From Alteromonas antoniana (GTDB lineage: Bacteria > Pseudomonadota > Gammaproteobacteria > Enterobacterales > Alteromonadaceae): a stretch of DNA of 64,000 nt. Below the pieces are notes generated by a model that was not told where the DNA came from, did no database searches, and saw only the letters and a list, made by a program, of their open reading frames with translations. Each line of letters starts with the position of its first letter. Position 1 is the stretch's first letter. Below, one piece after another: positions 1 through 11,000 of this stretch. Made by a program: the position numbers and the translations under genes. The stretch covers positions 48,514-112,513 of the forward strand of contig NZ_JAESDH010000018.1 in the NCBI RefSeq assembly GCF_019249295.1, given 5' to 3'.

Positions 1-313
1 CGCCCTCCAACTCTGCACAGCTTTGTGATGTCATTGAGTCGATGCAAGCCACGGCAGGATCCACAAGCTCTGAATACTGATCGATCTCTTCCAGATTCAT
101 CATGTTTTTGCACATACCGTCTATCATGCCTTCAATCATACTTCGCATCTGCGGCGTAAGGTTTTCCTCCTTGCCCATCTGTTCCAGCGCACAAACTTCC
201 ATTTTGTCGCAAAGTTGATTAAACGCATCGTTTAATTTATCTGCATCGCTGGCCAGCGCGGGCGCAGCGGCAACGGTAAATAGTGAGATTAATAATGCGG
301 TAGTCAGTTTCAT
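1..313 (-). CDS. Partial small secreted cysteine-containing protein, unknown function
   Basis: The gene starts at an ATG at 311-313 behind an AGGGAAGA ribosome binding site and runs off the left edge; 104 residues are visible. Residues 1-21 form a signal peptide ending in APALA, so the product is probably periplasmic. The mature part has cysteines at 35 and 41 and at least three more further on, which suggests disulfides, and it is rich in Met, Asp and Glu. I do not recognise the family. The C-terminus is missing from the window, so the length is unknown. Confidence 0.75.
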   Translation of the reverse strand, partial: MKLTTALLISLFTVAAAPALASDADKLNDAFNQLCDKMEVCALEQMGKEENLTPQMRSMIEGMIDGMCKNMMNLEEIDQYSELVDPAVACIDSMTSQSCAELEG

Positions 314-692
314 GGTTCTTCCCTGATTGGATTGATTGAAGTTTAACCAGTATAGAACCAATTTGGTTAACGACAAAGCCATCTGTTTCGACACCATTGT
401 TTTGACTATCTGAAGCAGGTCAAAGCTTGTTTTACTTCAACAGATTTTCTTCAGGAAAATAAAAAAGGAAGGTTGGTTTTTTAGCATGGACGTGCAGGCC
501 TGACGGGCTTTTTGGTTGCCTGACAACTACAGGCAGAGTGACGATAAACGGCCAGCTTTTGACCCGCGTTTTCCTGTCCCCATCCAGATGATGCGTGACC
601 CCGGAAGAAAGCGGTGTGAGTTTTTGTTAGATTTCAACGATAAAAGGCCACTCTCGTGGCCTTTTCGTTAAACTGGTTTTGACTGGCGTGAC
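314..692. other. Gene-free stretch with a terminator
   Basis: This 379-base stretch holds the upstream region of the leftmost gene and, near its right end, the hairpin terminator of the porin gene. I see no other convincing coding or regulatory signal. Confidence 0.6.
642..665 (-). terminator. Rho-independent terminator of the porin gene
   Basis: A perfect 10-bp stem (AAAAGGCCAC / GTGGCCTTTT) with a TCTC tetraloop lies 27 bases past the porin stop codon. Its own A/T ends supply a short U-run in either direction, so it may work both ways. Confidence 0.85.
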
Positions 693-1829
693 TTAGAAAA
701 TGTAGTTAACCGCCACACGAACCAGTGTTGTATCATTCGCATCATCGATATCGTCGGTGCTTCGGCTGATATCAGCTTTCAGCGCAACGTTGGTATCGAA
801 GTCGTAACGTAATCCCAGTGTCACCGTCGACGTTTCTTCCATTACGGCTTGCTGAACACCACCTACAATCATTGCCGCCGGGCCACGAACCTGTTCCGGA
901 AGTGCAGCAACATCACTAAGGAACTTCACATCATCGTTACCGTCGAGCTTTTCATAGGTGATAGATGGCGTGAACTTACCATGGCGGATCCCGGCCGTGA
1001 TGTAGTAAGCCACATCCTGCGGGTTGAAGGAGTCTTCGATGTCGATGCTGGTCCACTCTGCACTCACAAACCAGTCGAACTGATCGATTTCCACACCGAT
1101 ACCATAGAACGCACTTGAATCGTCATTGAATGCAAGCTTGTCAGCCAGTGGAGCTGAGATCATGGCCAGTTGGCCAATCAATGTATCGATACTGTCAATT
1201 GACAGCGACGACTTCGCAGAACCTGCTGTAGCACGTACCTTAAACCACTCATAAGTGGCTTCAATTGTACCCACTATGGCATTGTTACCTTCAATATCAG
1301 CGAAGGTTCCCGGGGTAATTTCATAACCTTTGTTTTCAAATGTCCCCGCTGTAACCTGAAAGTTGTACTCCCAGTCTCCGGCGTAATTGCTGTAATCCAC
1401 TCTCACACCGTCGATATTATTAAACGGGACACCATAAACCGATTGTGGTGCCGCAACCCAATGATAAGAGTAACCCACATCCAGCGACGCAGAATAACGG
1501 AACAGTGGCAGGCGCAGACGTCCTGCTGACACGCTGACATTATCAGTGGCGGCATAGGTGAAGTATGCCCACTCGAAATCTACGTCATAATCATCACTGC
1601 CGCGAGCAACTAACTGTCCGGTTGCTGTCAGCTTGTCGTTAACATCACCGCTTAACTGAACTGCAAACAGGCTTTCCGGGCTTAGCGAGATATCTTCATC
1701 GTAGCCATAAAGCATGCCATCACTGCTGGTTTTACCGGCAATAAGATTGGCGAAGCCGTTGATGCGAACATCAGCATGAGCACTACCACAGGCAGCAAGA
1801 ATAGTAAGGGCTAAAATTGTCTTTTTCAT
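693..1829 (-). CDS. Outer-membrane porin
   Basis: This 378-residue protein is a predicted outer-membrane beta-barrel. Residues 1-19 are a Sec signal peptide (cleavage after SAHA). The remainder is alternating beta-strand sequence rich in aromatic girdle residues, and it ends in the typical C-terminal phenylalanine (VNYIF) recognised by the BAM machinery. The length fits 16-stranded general porins. It lies 16 bases downstream of a small PstS-like periplasmic protein on the same strand, so the two are probably one operon. That context hints at uptake of an anion such as phosphate, but the substrate cannot be read from the sequence. Confidence 0.85.
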   Translation of the reverse strand: MKKTILALTILAACGSAHADVRINGFANLIAGKTSSDGMLYGYDEDISLSPESLFAVQLSGDVNDKLTATGQLVARGSDDYDVDFEWAYFTYAATDNVSVSAGRLRLPLFRYSASLDVGYSYHWVAAPQSVYGVPFNNIDGVRVDYSNYAGDWEYNFQVTAGTFENKGYEITPGTFADIEGNNAIVGTIEATYEWFKVRATAGSAKSSLSIDSIDTLIGQLAMISAPLADKLAFNDDSSAFYGIGVEIDQFDWFVSAEWTSIDIEDSFNPQDVAYYITAGIRHGKFTPSITYEKLDGNDDVKFLSDVAALPEQVRGPAAMIVGGVQQAVMEETSTVTLGLRYDFDTNVALKADISRSTDDIDDANDTTLVRVAVNYIF

Positions 1830-1845
1830 GTTCTGCTCCGCTGTA

Positions 1846-2277
1846 CTAGTTTAATTGAATGACTTTAACGTCGCCGGTTACCGATGCTGAATCGATGTAA
1901 CCAATAACGCTTTTGTTTTCTTTAATTAATTCAATCACAGCGCTGTCGCCGGACACCTCTTTAGGAGGAACGCCTTTGCCCGTGAATACCAGCTTCGACC
2001 AGTATGCTGCTACCTGAGAAGAGTTTCTTCCCAACACGTTCTGGTCAAAATCTCCACGAATGTCATTGGAAGTCTCCTGGTTTACCGGGATTGACTCGCG
2101 GCCATCGGGAAACTTTTTCTCTTTGCCCAGAAAGATTCTCTGAACGTCTTTTTCTGTGAGTGAAGCCTCGTTAGAAGGATGAACAACCACCACCACTTCG
2201 GCTAACACTGATGACGATAACGCTGTAGCTGCGAAGATCGCCGTGCCAAACAGAACACTTACCCATTTCTTTTGCAT
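1846..2277 (-). CDS. PstS-like periplasmic substrate-binding protein, single short domain
   Basis: A 143-residue secreted protein: an N-terminal signal peptide (about residues 1-26) is followed by a PBP-like domain of the phosphate-binding (PstS-like) family. It carries the family pattern of a VHPSN start, a QRIFLGK segment and an SVIGYID segment near the end. At about half the length of true PstS it covers one lobe, as in many small PstS-like proteins of marine gammaproteobacteria. No pst permease genes are nearby. It is the first gene of a probable operon with the porin. Its role may be periplasmic anion binding or sensing rather than transport. Confidence 0.75.
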   Translation of the reverse strand: MQKKWVSVLFGTAIFAATALSSSVLAEVVVVVHPSNEASLTEKDVQRIFLGKEKKFPDGRESIPVNQETSNDIRGDFDQNVLGRNSSQVAAYWSKLVFTGKGVPPKEVSGDSAVIELIKENKSVIGYIDSASVTGDVKVIQLN

Positions 2278-2638
2278 TTGTGCTTTTCCTGACTAAGTCA
2301 TCGACAACCCAACGCGCCGATATTCTGACAACGCCATACCTGAAAAATAATGGTATATCTTTCAGGACATATTGTGCTTTTAGTGATAGTTCATCAATTG
2401 AAGAAAATCCAATTCACCAGTTCACACAGTTATCTGACGTGCATTAATAAATTCAGGCGGATGGTAGTGGCATTTGTGACATTTACCAACTAGCCAAAAG
2501 GTGTAAAAGGTATGTTTAAGGGTATCTTAGAATGCGTCTAGGTATGACCAGTAATACGTGGTTGTTCTGGAGAGAGCGTCTGAGCCCATCATATTGCGAT
2601 GAAATAGGGCCACGGCTGGGATACCGTGGCCAGACTTA
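2278..2638. other. Gene-free stretch between convergent-spaced minus genes
   Basis: The 361 bases hold the promoter region of the PstS-like gene and the hairpin that follows the acyl-CoA synthetase. I see no gene on either strand that is not a shadow. Confidence 0.5.
2608..2631 (-). terminator. Hairpin terminator of the acyl-CoA synthetase gene
   Basis: A perfect 8-bp GC-rich inverted repeat (GGCCACGG / CCGTGGCC, 8-base loop) begins 8 bases past the synthetase stop. On the minus strand it is followed only by CTATTTC, so the U-run is weak. Confidence 0.55.
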
Positions 2639-4312
2639 TCAGGCTACGCGCACTACCGGCGCGTTGTACGATGCCTGGATCACATCGTGGAAACGTTCTT
2701 CCAATACATGGCGTTTCACTTTGAGTGTAGGCGTCAGCAGGTCATTTTCAATCGTCCACTCCGATTGCATAATCACCACGTGGTCGAGTACCTGATGGCT
2801 TTCCAGTCCGCTGTTAATTTGCGACAGCGTATGTGCAAGGCTTTCTTCCACTTCCTGCTTGTTTTGCTTTTGTGCCTCTTCACTAAGTACCAGAAGTGCA
2901 ACAGGCTGTGGCAGGTTAGTTCCGGTGACACACACCTGCTCAACCAGCGGGTTCTCCATGAACTTTGCTTCAATTGGCGCAGGTGCCACGTACTTACCCT
3001 TCGCAGTTTTAAAGATATCCTTCAGCCGTCCTGTAATGCGGATATAGCCTTCATCATCCATTACGCCGCGGTCGCCGGTTCGAAGATAGCCATCATCAGT
3101 GAAAACCTCGGCCGTTTTTTCCGGCTCAAGATAGTATTCTTTCATGTTACAAGGTGCTTTTACCTGAATTTCGCCTTCGTCTGATATGCGAATATCTACT
3201 CCATCGTACGGCTTACCAATACAGCCAATCTTGTCGTGACGAAACGGCACGCTTGCCGTGCCATAGGCACTATTTTCAGTCATTCCCCAGCCTTCAGAGA
3301 TATTGATACCGATTTTCGCAAACCATTCGATAACCGCCGGAGCCAGTGGAGCAGAACCGCTTGCCCATAAGCGGGCATTGTTCAGCCCGAGACCTTCCCG
3401 GATTTTCTTCGCAACAATACCTTTCAGAATTGGAATTTTCAGCAATGTATTGAGCTTTTTCTGCGGCATCTGCGCCAGTACGCCCATCTGGAATTTGGTC
3501 CAAAGTCGGGGTACGGAAATAAACAGGGTGGGCTGACAGGCTTTAACGTCACGCTGGAAAGTATCCAGAGACTCAACGAAATAAATCTGCCCGCCGGAGT
3601 AGAAACTCGACAATTCTACCAATACCCGCTCAGTAATATGCGCAAGCGGCAGGTAACTCAGTGTTCTGTCGCTGGTATCTATATTGAGTTGATTCAAAGA
3701 ACGTTGTGCAGCCCAGCAAATCGAATAATAGGTGTGTACTACCCCCTTGGGTTGACCTGTGCTGCCGGAGGTATAAATAATGGTCATGGTCTGATCCATG
3801 TCCGGCACCGGTGAATCATCGATAGCAGGACAGTCGATAAATTCAGCCCACTGTTGCGTAGTAGACAAGTTTGGATAAGGAAACGCTACCGTATGGTAAT
3901 TGTCCGGCACGGCTGCAACTTGTTCTGCGGTATTATCAAGTTTACCGATAAACAAGAGTTTAACGTCAGCATGCCTGAGCACATATTGAATAGTATCAGC
4001 ACCGGCTGTCGAAAATATCGGAACCGATATGTGACCGGCCATCATGATCCCAAGATCAACGATAAACCATTCCGCACAGTTTTTAGAAAATATCCCGATT
4101 CGGCTTTGAGGCGGTAAATCCAGTTCCTGGAGTCGATATGCAATACGACGCGCCAGGTTGCCTATCTGCGACCAGGTGTAAGGCTGATATTCACCCTTTA
4201 CTGGTTGCGTGAGATAGACGTCGTCTCCCCGCTCCTTTTCCCAGTGATAAAGCATACTGAGTGGAGATGATACATCGTGTTTTGTCGCGTCAGTTGTCAT
4301 GTCTCGTGGCAT
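2639..4312 (-). CDS. AMP-forming long-chain acyl-CoA synthetase (FadD15-like)
   Basis: This 557-residue cytoplasmic enzyme belongs to the ANL superfamily and should activate a fatty acid to acyl-AMP and then acyl-CoA. The P-loop-like motif YTSGSTGQPKG is near residue 180, GWGMTENSAYG near 340, and YLRTGDRGVMDDEGYIRITG with the following LKDIFKTAKGKYV near 415-445 marks the hinge and C-terminal domain. The architecture resembles the long FadD15/FACL group rather than short acetyl-CoA synthetases. The chain length of the substrate cannot be told. An alternative start at Met5 (4300) is equally possible. The gene stands alone. Confidence 0.88.
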   Translation of the reverse strand: MPRDMTTDATKHDVSSPLSMLYHWEKERGDDVYLTQPVKGEYQPYTWSQIGNLARRIAYRLQELDLPPQSRIGIFSKNCAEWFIVDLGIMMAGHISVPIFSTAGADTIQYVLRHADVKLLFIGKLDNTAEQVAAVPDNYHTVAFPYPNLSTTQQWAEFIDCPAIDDSPVPDMDQTMTIIYTSGSTGQPKGVVHTYYSICWAAQRSLNQLNIDTSDRTLSYLPLAHITERVLVELSSFYSGGQIYFVESLDTFQRDVKACQPTLFISVPRLWTKFQMGVLAQMPQKKLNTLLKIPILKGIVAKKIREGLGLNNARLWASGSAPLAPAVIEWFAKIGINISEGWGMTENSAYGTASVPFRHDKIGCIGKPYDGVDIRISDEGEIQVKAPCNMKEYYLEPEKTAEVFTDDGYLRTGDRGVMDDEGYIRITGRLKDIFKTAKGKYVAPAPIEAKFMENPLVEQVCVTGTNLPQPVALLVLSEEAQKQNKQEVEESLAHTLSQINSGLESHQVLDHVVIMQSEWTIENDLLTPTLKVKRHVLEERFHDVIQASYNAPVVRVA

Positions 4313-5006
4313 AGGTCGCTCATATGTTGTATTAATGTAGACCAGGTTTACAAATCTTTCACAGGGCTATAATAATCACGATTTTTTACCTTATGACAAG
4401 CCCTTATGCTTCGATTAACAACGAAAACACGGTAAAACCGCGTGCTTCGTCGGTGAATTTAGTTTTTTTATAGTCTTACCTTGCCTTGCGTAATAGTGTG
4501 GAAGGGGAATCGAGGCCCCCGGTCAGACGCCATATGAAGCGTGACAGAATATCGGACAAAAACTAGACTTTACCGCATGCAGTTTGAATTAGCCGATATT
4601 CCATGCTGCTGTAATGATTAGCAATTGCGTAGGCAGGTTGCCGGAGGCGAGCGTAATTTGTGGTAGAAGAGACGATGGTAGCGGGAACACGGGTAGAAGT
4701 GGGCTACGATAAAAAGATTACTGGTGCGATATCGATTGGTCAGATATGGCGACTTTGACATCAGTTAGCCGATAACACATCCCTGTCCGCGCGCATTCAG
4801 GCAGCACGACGGTTAAGCCATAAATATTTTCAGCTGGTTAGTTACCCCGGCCAATCCGGATAGCGTTCAGGGCGCACCTGCCGCTAAGCTGGCAAAGACC
4901 GCAATATGCGCTGGACGGATATTTACGTTACGTGTTCGCTATGCCCTGCAAAGGCTGGATTTACACAATACTTTAATGGCATCAACTACAATAAACAGGC
5001 ATCGAC
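4313..5006. other. 694-base stretch without a recognisable gene
   Basis: It separates the divergent acyl-CoA synthetase and IorAB genes. The outer parts must hold their promoters. The middle (about 4500-4950) is moderately GC-rich with no ORF or repeat I can support; it could be a decayed gene, but I cannot identify one. Confidence 0.5.
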
Positions 5007-5462
5007 ATGAAATTAAAAATAAATGGTGAGGCACGAGAGTACAGTGGCGATCCGCAAATGCCCCTACTCTGGTATTTACGTGATGAGTTACAGATGACAG
5101 GCACTAAATATGGATGCGGGATGGCGCTATGTGGTGCCTGTACGGTTCACATTGATGGCGAAGCCACCCGTTCATGTCAGTTGCCAATGTCTGCCATTGC
5201 AGGTAAGTCGATAACGACGATTGAAGGTCTTGATGCGGATAATCAACATCCACTGCAAGTCGCCTGGAAACAGCATAACGTACCGCAATGTGGCTACTGC
5301 CAAAGTGGCCAAATCATGCAGGCTGCAACCTTACTGGCAAAAAACGCCGCCCCCTCGGATACGGAAATTGATCAACACATGTCAGGCAATATCTGCCGGT
5401 GTGGTACCTACCCCCGCATTCGAAATGCAATCAAAGACGCCGCGAAAGGAGAAGCTTCATGA
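5007..5462 (+). CDS. (2Fe-2S) subunit of a molybdenum hydroxylase, IorA type
   Basis: A 151-residue small subunit of the xanthine dehydrogenase/aldehyde oxidase family that passes electrons from the molybdenum centre. The N-terminal plant-type ferredoxin cluster is bound by C37, C42, C45 and C57 ([12 protein letters not shown]...SC). The C-terminal helical cluster is bound by C95, C98, C130 and C132 (CGYC...NICRC). Both sets are complete. The stop overlaps the start of the large subunit as ATGA, so translation is coupled. No FAD subunit gene is present, which matches the two-subunit isoquinoline 1-oxidoreductase group, where a cytochrome or other carrier accepts the electrons. Confidence 0.92.
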   Translation: MKLKINGEAREYSGDPQMPLLWYLRDELQMTGTKYGCGMALCGACTVHIDGEATRSCQLPMSAIAGKSITTIEGLDADNQHPLQVAWKQHNVPQCGYCQSGQIMQAATLLAKNAAPSDTEIDQHMSGNICRCGTYPRIRNAIKDAAKGEAS

Positions 5463-7702
5463 AAGATATTATTTCCCCTCAGCGCCGTACTTTTCTAAAA
5501 CAAACCGCTTCCGCCTCAGGTTTTGCACTGGGCTTAACGCTATTGCCATCAATCAGTCCGGTGGCCGCAGAGGGGACGCACACAGAATCGCTGGCACCTA
5601 ACGTATTTGTCGAATTCGATGCAAACGGTCAGCTATTTGTCACCTGTCATCGTTCTGAAATGGGGCAACAAATCCGCACTTCCCTGGCACAAATCATTGC
5701 TGATGAACTGGACGCAGACTGGGATCGGGTAACCGTGGTACAGGCTACGGGTCATCCCAAATATGGCGACCAGAATACCGATGGCTCACGCAGTGTCAGA
5801 CGCAACCTTGAGCGTTTGCGCATCGCTGGCGCGACAGCGGCTGCCATGCTGCGTGAAGCGGCCGCCCGCGGCTGGAATGTAAGCCCGGACGACTGCATTA
5901 ACCGCGAACACGGTGTTGTACACACTCCAAGCGGCAACCGGGTTGACTACAAGTCATTAATTGATGTGGCCGCAACCCTTCCCGTGCCTGAACCGGATTC
6001 AGTTTCACTGAAGCCCCGTTCCCGCTGGAAGTTCATCGGCAAAGTCATGACCAGCGTAGATATTGATGATGTGGTATCCGGAAACACGACGTTTGGACAG
6101 GATATCCAGCTTGATGACATGCTGGTTGCCGTGATCCAGCGCCCCCCGGTAATGTTTACGCACGCTGAGAGCGTTGACGACAAAAAGGCGCGCGACATCG
6201 CCGGTGTGGTTGATGTGATCAATTTACCGGAAGCGACAGCACCGGCCGGATTTAATCCACTTGGCGGTGTGGCAGTGCTGGCCAAGACGACCTGGGCGGC
6301 GATGCAGGGCGTAAAGGCGCTTTCTGTGAAATGGACCCGCAATGAACATACCGGTTACAACTCCGACAGCTACAAAGCGTCACTTATCGCCACGGCGCAA
6401 CAGCCCGGCGAGGTCGTTAGAAAGCGCGGCGATGCTCCGAAAGCGTTGAAAGACAGTGGAAACGTCATCAGCGCTACCTATTATGCACCACTGCTGGCAC
6501 AGGCGCCGATGGAGCCGCCTGCAGCCACTGCGAGAGTCACCACAGACAGTGCTGAGATTTGGGCATGCACCCAAACCCCGCAATCCACACGCAGCAACGT
6601 TGCAGCAGCCCTTAAGATGCCGGAAGACAAGGTGACCGTGAACGTTACTCTGCTCGGTGGCGGTTTTGGCCGCAAATCCAAACCCGACTTTTCTGTTGAA
6701 GCTGCTTTGTTGGCGCAGCAGGCGGGCAAACCGGTTAAAGTCATCTGGCGTCGCGAAGATGATATTCAGCATGGTTATTACCATTCGGTGAGTGCTCAGC
6801 ATATCCAGGCAACCCAGGATGAAGCGGGCAACACGCTGGCGTGGCGACACAACACGGTATTTCCGTCAATTTCTTCAACGTTTAACCCGGCTGCCACCAA
6901 GCCCAGTAACGGTGAATTACGTCTTGGATTTATCGACAATCCGTTTGCTATTCCAAATATGCAGCTGGAGCGTGGCGAAGCCAAAAATCACGTGCGGATT
7001 GGCTGGTTACGAAGTGTGGCTAATGTTTATCATGCTTTCGCCATTCACTCCTTTGCCGACGAACTCGCGCATGCCGCAAATCAGGACAGCAGGGACTATC
7101 TGCTTTCATTAATTGGCGAAGACCGTCATATTGATCTGGCGGCAGAAGGCGCTGAGTATGACAACTACGGCGACCCTATTGATGTCTATCCGATAGACAC
7201 AGCAAGATTAAAAAATGTCATTCGCAGAGTCACCGACATGGCTGATTGGGACAACCGCAAGGTCAACAACCGTTTTCTTGGTCTGGCTGCACACCGTTCT
7301 TTTTTAAGTTATGCAGCGGCAGTAGTAGAAGTTGAGGTTGCTGAAGATGGCACCTGGACGATGCCGAATGTGTATATGAGTCTTGATGCCGGTACGATTG
7401 TGAATCCGGAGCACGTCCGCGCTCAGTGTGAAGGCGGCATGATTTACGGACTAAGCTGTGCCATCGGCGAAATCTCAGCAACAGACGGCGCCATCGACCA
7501 GACTAATTTCCACAATTACCAGGTCGCCCGAATTCAACATGCTCCCAAACACTTTCATGTGGATATCGTAGAGAGCACGAAGCCGCCTGCTGGCGTAGGC
7601 GAGCCGCCCACTCCCCCTTTCGCACCTGCTCTTGCGAACGCCCTGTTTGCTGCAACAGGTAAACGAATAAGAGAGTTGCCTTTGCCGTTAACACTCAGCT
7701 AA
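5459..7702 (+). CDS. Molybdopterin-binding large subunit of a molybdenum hydroxylase, IorB type
   Basis: Read from the ATG at 5459 (not the longer frame), this protein has 747 residues. It begins with a twin-arginine signal ([10 protein letters not shown] followed by a hydrophobic stretch and a VAAEG cleavage region), so the folded cofactor-loaded complex is exported to the periplasm. The rest matches IorB-like molybdopterin-binding subunits: [12 protein letters not shown] near residue 400 and [17 protein letters not shown] near the C-terminus, the latter carrying the glutamate typical of the family active site. The substrate is probably an N-heterocycle or aldehyde and cannot be specified. 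The start overlaps iorA by four bases. No XdhC-type maturation gene is nearby. Confidence 0.9.
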   Translation: MKDIISPQRRTFLKQTASASGFALGLTLLPSISPVAAEGTHTESLAPNVFVEFDANGQLFVTCHRSEMGQQIRTSLAQIIADELDADWDRVTVVQATGHPKYGDQNTDGSRSVRRNLERLRIAGATAAAMLREAAARGWNVSPDDCINREHGVVHTPSGNRVDYKSLIDVAATLPVPEPDSVSLKPRSRWKFIGKVMTSVDIDDVVSGNTTFGQDIQLDDMLVAVIQRPPVMFTHAESVDDKKARDIAGVVDVINLPEATAPAGFNPLGGVAVLAKTTWAAMQGVKALSVKWTRNEHTGYNSDSYKASLIATAQQPGEVVRKRGDAPKALKDSGNVISATYYAPLLAQAPMEPPAATARVTTDSAEIWACTQTPQSTRSNVAAALKMPEDKVTVNVTLLGGGFGRKSKPDFSVEAALLAQQAGKPVKVIWRREDDIQHGYYHSVSAQHIQATQDEAGNTLAWRHNTVFPSISSTFNPAATKPSNGELRLGFIDNPFAIPNMQLERGEAKNHVRIGWLRSVANVYHAFAIHSFADELAHAANQDSRDYLLSLIGEDRHIDLAAEGAEYDNYGDPIDVYPIDTARLKNVIRRVTDMADWDNRKVNNRFLGLAAHRSFLSYAAAVVEVEVAEDGTWTMPNVYMSLDAGTIVNPEHVRAQCEGGMIYGLSCAIGEISATDGAIDQTNFHNYQVARIQHAPKHFHVDIVESTKPPAGVGEPPTPPFAPALANALFAATGKRIRELPLPLTLS

Positions 7703-8040
7703 AACAGCTTTAGTCAGGCTCACGGAGATGCACTTCTCCGTGAGCTTTTATCGCGAGAAAAGCTTCCGCTACCCTGCATCACGCAACGATACCGAATGCG
7801 TTGCTCAGTAGGAATATAGTTTGAAATTACTTCTGCCGACAGACAACGCAGGGCTGCTGCCCATGCAGTTTTAGTGGGTAAAGACAAAATAGCGATGAAC
7901 TGAAATATCCTGTAGCAGGCACTACAGGCATACTTCGCTTCTCAGCAGGCTTCCGGCTGAATAGAGCCCGTATGTTTGCCGAAAAGGGTCGTACTATTAC
8001 GGCTTGGCATTAACACATTACTGCGCTGAGTAACTAGCCC
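7703..8040. other. Gene-free stretch between convergent genes
   Basis: Apart from the iorB terminator hairpin at 7718-7749, I see nothing in these 338 bases that I can support as a gene or site. Confidence 0.5.
7718..7749 (+). terminator. Rho-independent terminator of iorAB
   Basis: A perfect 11-bp stem (GCTCACGGAGA / TCTCCGTGAGC) with a 6-base loop is followed by TTTTA, 15 bases after the iorB stop. Confidence 0.88.
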
Positions 8041-11000
8041 CTAAGGGGTGGTATTCTTTATCGACCACTTCCGCGCAAGTAGCTCAGGAACATCAGAACC
8101 CGGTACCGGCCTTGAAAAGTAGTACCCTTGTTGATAGTGACACCCCAGTTCTGCAAGATATTGCGCCTGCTCCAGCGTATCTACTCCTTCCGCAATACTT
8201 ATCATGGACAGGCGTTGTGCCAGCGTGATGGTGGTAGATACCAGCGCGTCATTCGCATTTCCGGGCTGAATGTCATCAACGAAACTTTTATCAATTTTAA
8301 GCACTTTCAATGGATAACGCTTCAGATAGCTCAATGAGGAATAGCCTGTTCCAAAGTCGTCAAGTGCAAGCACGAACCCCTCATCGACAAAACGCTGGAT
8401 CTCTGTCAGCGCATTGCCGGTGTTGTCCATTAAGACGCCTTCTGTGATCTCAAAACGCAGTGAGCTGGCCGGCAACGCGTATTCGTCTAATAACGCCTTC
8501 ACCCCGGCAATATCAAACTCCGTTTTGAAGTGAAGCGCAGACAGGTTCACCGAAATATACCCTTCAAACCCTCGAGCGTACCAGTCGGCGAGATCAGCCA
8601 CTGCGCGGCGCATAGCCTGGCGCGTGGTTTCAATGATGTATCGAAGTTCTTCAAGCACCGGTATAAACATATCGGGATACAACGGTTGTTCAGGCAACTG
8701 ACACCGCATCAGCAGCTCTACACCTTCTGTTTTGCCGGTAAGCGTGTTCACAATAGGCTGATAATGATTGTAGAAGCAGTCTTCGGTAAAGGCCCGCTTA
8801 ACCAGGTTTTCTACGTGCAACCTGTCGCGGGCGCGCTGATTCATTTCAGAGGTGAAATAAGTAAAGGCGCTGAGAGTATCTTTTTTCGCAGAATACATAG
8901 CAACGTCGGCATGCTTAAGTAATTCAGCAGGCTCCACCGCGTCGTCAGGATAGAACGACACACCGACGCTGCATGAGACCCGCAGTATTTCTTTACCTAG
9001 CGATATCGGAGTCTCTACTGACTCAATCAACTCGCCTACGAAATGGCTAAGATCATCGACTCTCTGAACGTCCTCTATGACAATAACAAACTCATCCCCG
9101 CCAAGCCGGGCAACCGTGTCCGCGCCGGAAACCAGATTACGCATCCGATTTGCCACTACACGTAGTAGTTTATCGCCATAATCATGGCCCAACGAATCGT
9201 TAATTCCTTTGAAGCGGTCCAGATCAACGAATAATACAGCAACCTTCGACTTGCTCTCCCTTGCACTTTCTACCGCATGTTCCAGACGGTCTAGCAGGAG
9301 ACTACGATTTACCAGTCCGGTCAGGCTGTCATAATTGGCAATTTTTAACAGCTTTCTTTCCGCGTTTTTCTGCTCGCTGATATCGGAAATGACCAGCAGA
9401 TAGTGGTCGGTCAACGCGGTATTGTCTGGATCGCTAATGGCAGTAATTTCGATTAGTACGTCATATGCCTTACCATCAGCCCCCTCCACGACATCTTCAT
9501 CTTTCCAGAATTGTCCGGGCTGCAATGCAGCAAGTCGTCCGGACATCTGTCTTGCAAGCTTAGGGTAACGGAGAAATAACTGTTTAAAGCTTCGCTCAAT
9601 ATTGCCAGTTTCGTCGATACCAAAGGCAACGGCAAAAGCTCGATTTATCGCTACCGGCTGCTGATCGGCGTCGAAAATAACAACCCAGTCCCGGGTCTGC
9701 CTGAAGGCATCTCCAAACAATCGCACCTGTTGCTGCGCTCGTTGTAGCCGGTTTAGATGCTGATGGCGTGCATAAAAATACGCCAGCACGATGGCAAGGC
9801 TAAAAATCACATAAACCGTGTATGCCAAAGGCGAGCGCCACGGCGCATAAGGCACAAAAATAGTGATAGATGCCGGTAAAAATGTGTCGTCAAAGCTATT
9901 TGCGGTAGGTCCGACGGTAAACACATACTCCCCCGGCAACAGCGTAGCAAAAATAATCTTTGGATCCCGGGTCACGCCCTCGCTAACTAAATCAGGGCCA
10001 CGATACAACGAATATTGATAGTTCTCTCCAGTTTTATCACTCATCAGCATGGGAGAAAACAGAATCGAAATGCCGTAATCATCGTGTTCCAGATTCACTG
10101 TTTCGCCAGACAGGTCCATCTTTGGCAATGATAAATCATCCCGCGAGTCCAGCCTGAACCCGGTAATAACCATCTTCCTCATCGTGTCCCGCTGGTGCTT
10201 TTTATCAAACAGTTTGGCGGGGTCAAAAAGCACGACACCGTTTGTCGAGCCGTACGCCAAACGACCATCGTCAAGCCTCGTCACCGCGCCCTCATTGAAC
10301 TCAGAGACTGCAATTTCCTGACCGTAGCGATAATTGGTTATGTTAGCATCTGTAGTAGAATAACGATGAAGGCCGGAGTGCGAACTGAACCACAAACCGT
10401 CGTCGTCATCCATCATGAGTGAATAGACAATTTCAGAAGGCAGGGTATTGTCAGCGTTAACGCGCTGCTTTACTTCAAACGTGTCTGCATCAAGTGCCAG
10501 CAGCCCGAAACGAGGGAAAGCCAGCCATAACAGCCCCTGATGATCCAGTGCCCAGGACGATACAGACATTGTCGTATTGCGCTGCTCTGGCGGTAACTGA
10601 TAAACCAACTCGTATTCCAGGGTGTCGGTATTGACTAACCAAAGACCATTGAGCATCGCCACAAACATTCGATTATCGTAATAGGCTGACGTGCCCAGAA
10701 AAGCGGAAAAGAAATCTGAATCAAAAACGTCCGGATCCAGTGCCAGCGATTCAACGCGATTGGTCGTGTGATCGAACCGGTAAAATTTATCGCTGCCAAA
10801 GTAAACGCGGCCCTTTTCATCTAACGCAGAGCCATAGTTCCACTGACTGAATATCTGTGCAGCTCCGCCTGCTGGATTAGGTTTGCTTAACGTCCCGGTC
10901 GTTTTATCGAAAACACTGATGCCGTTGTACGTCTGAAGCAACAGCGTGCCCTCTTTCCACGGCATGATTTTTTCAATCACAGAGTCGCCGTTACTGTCAT

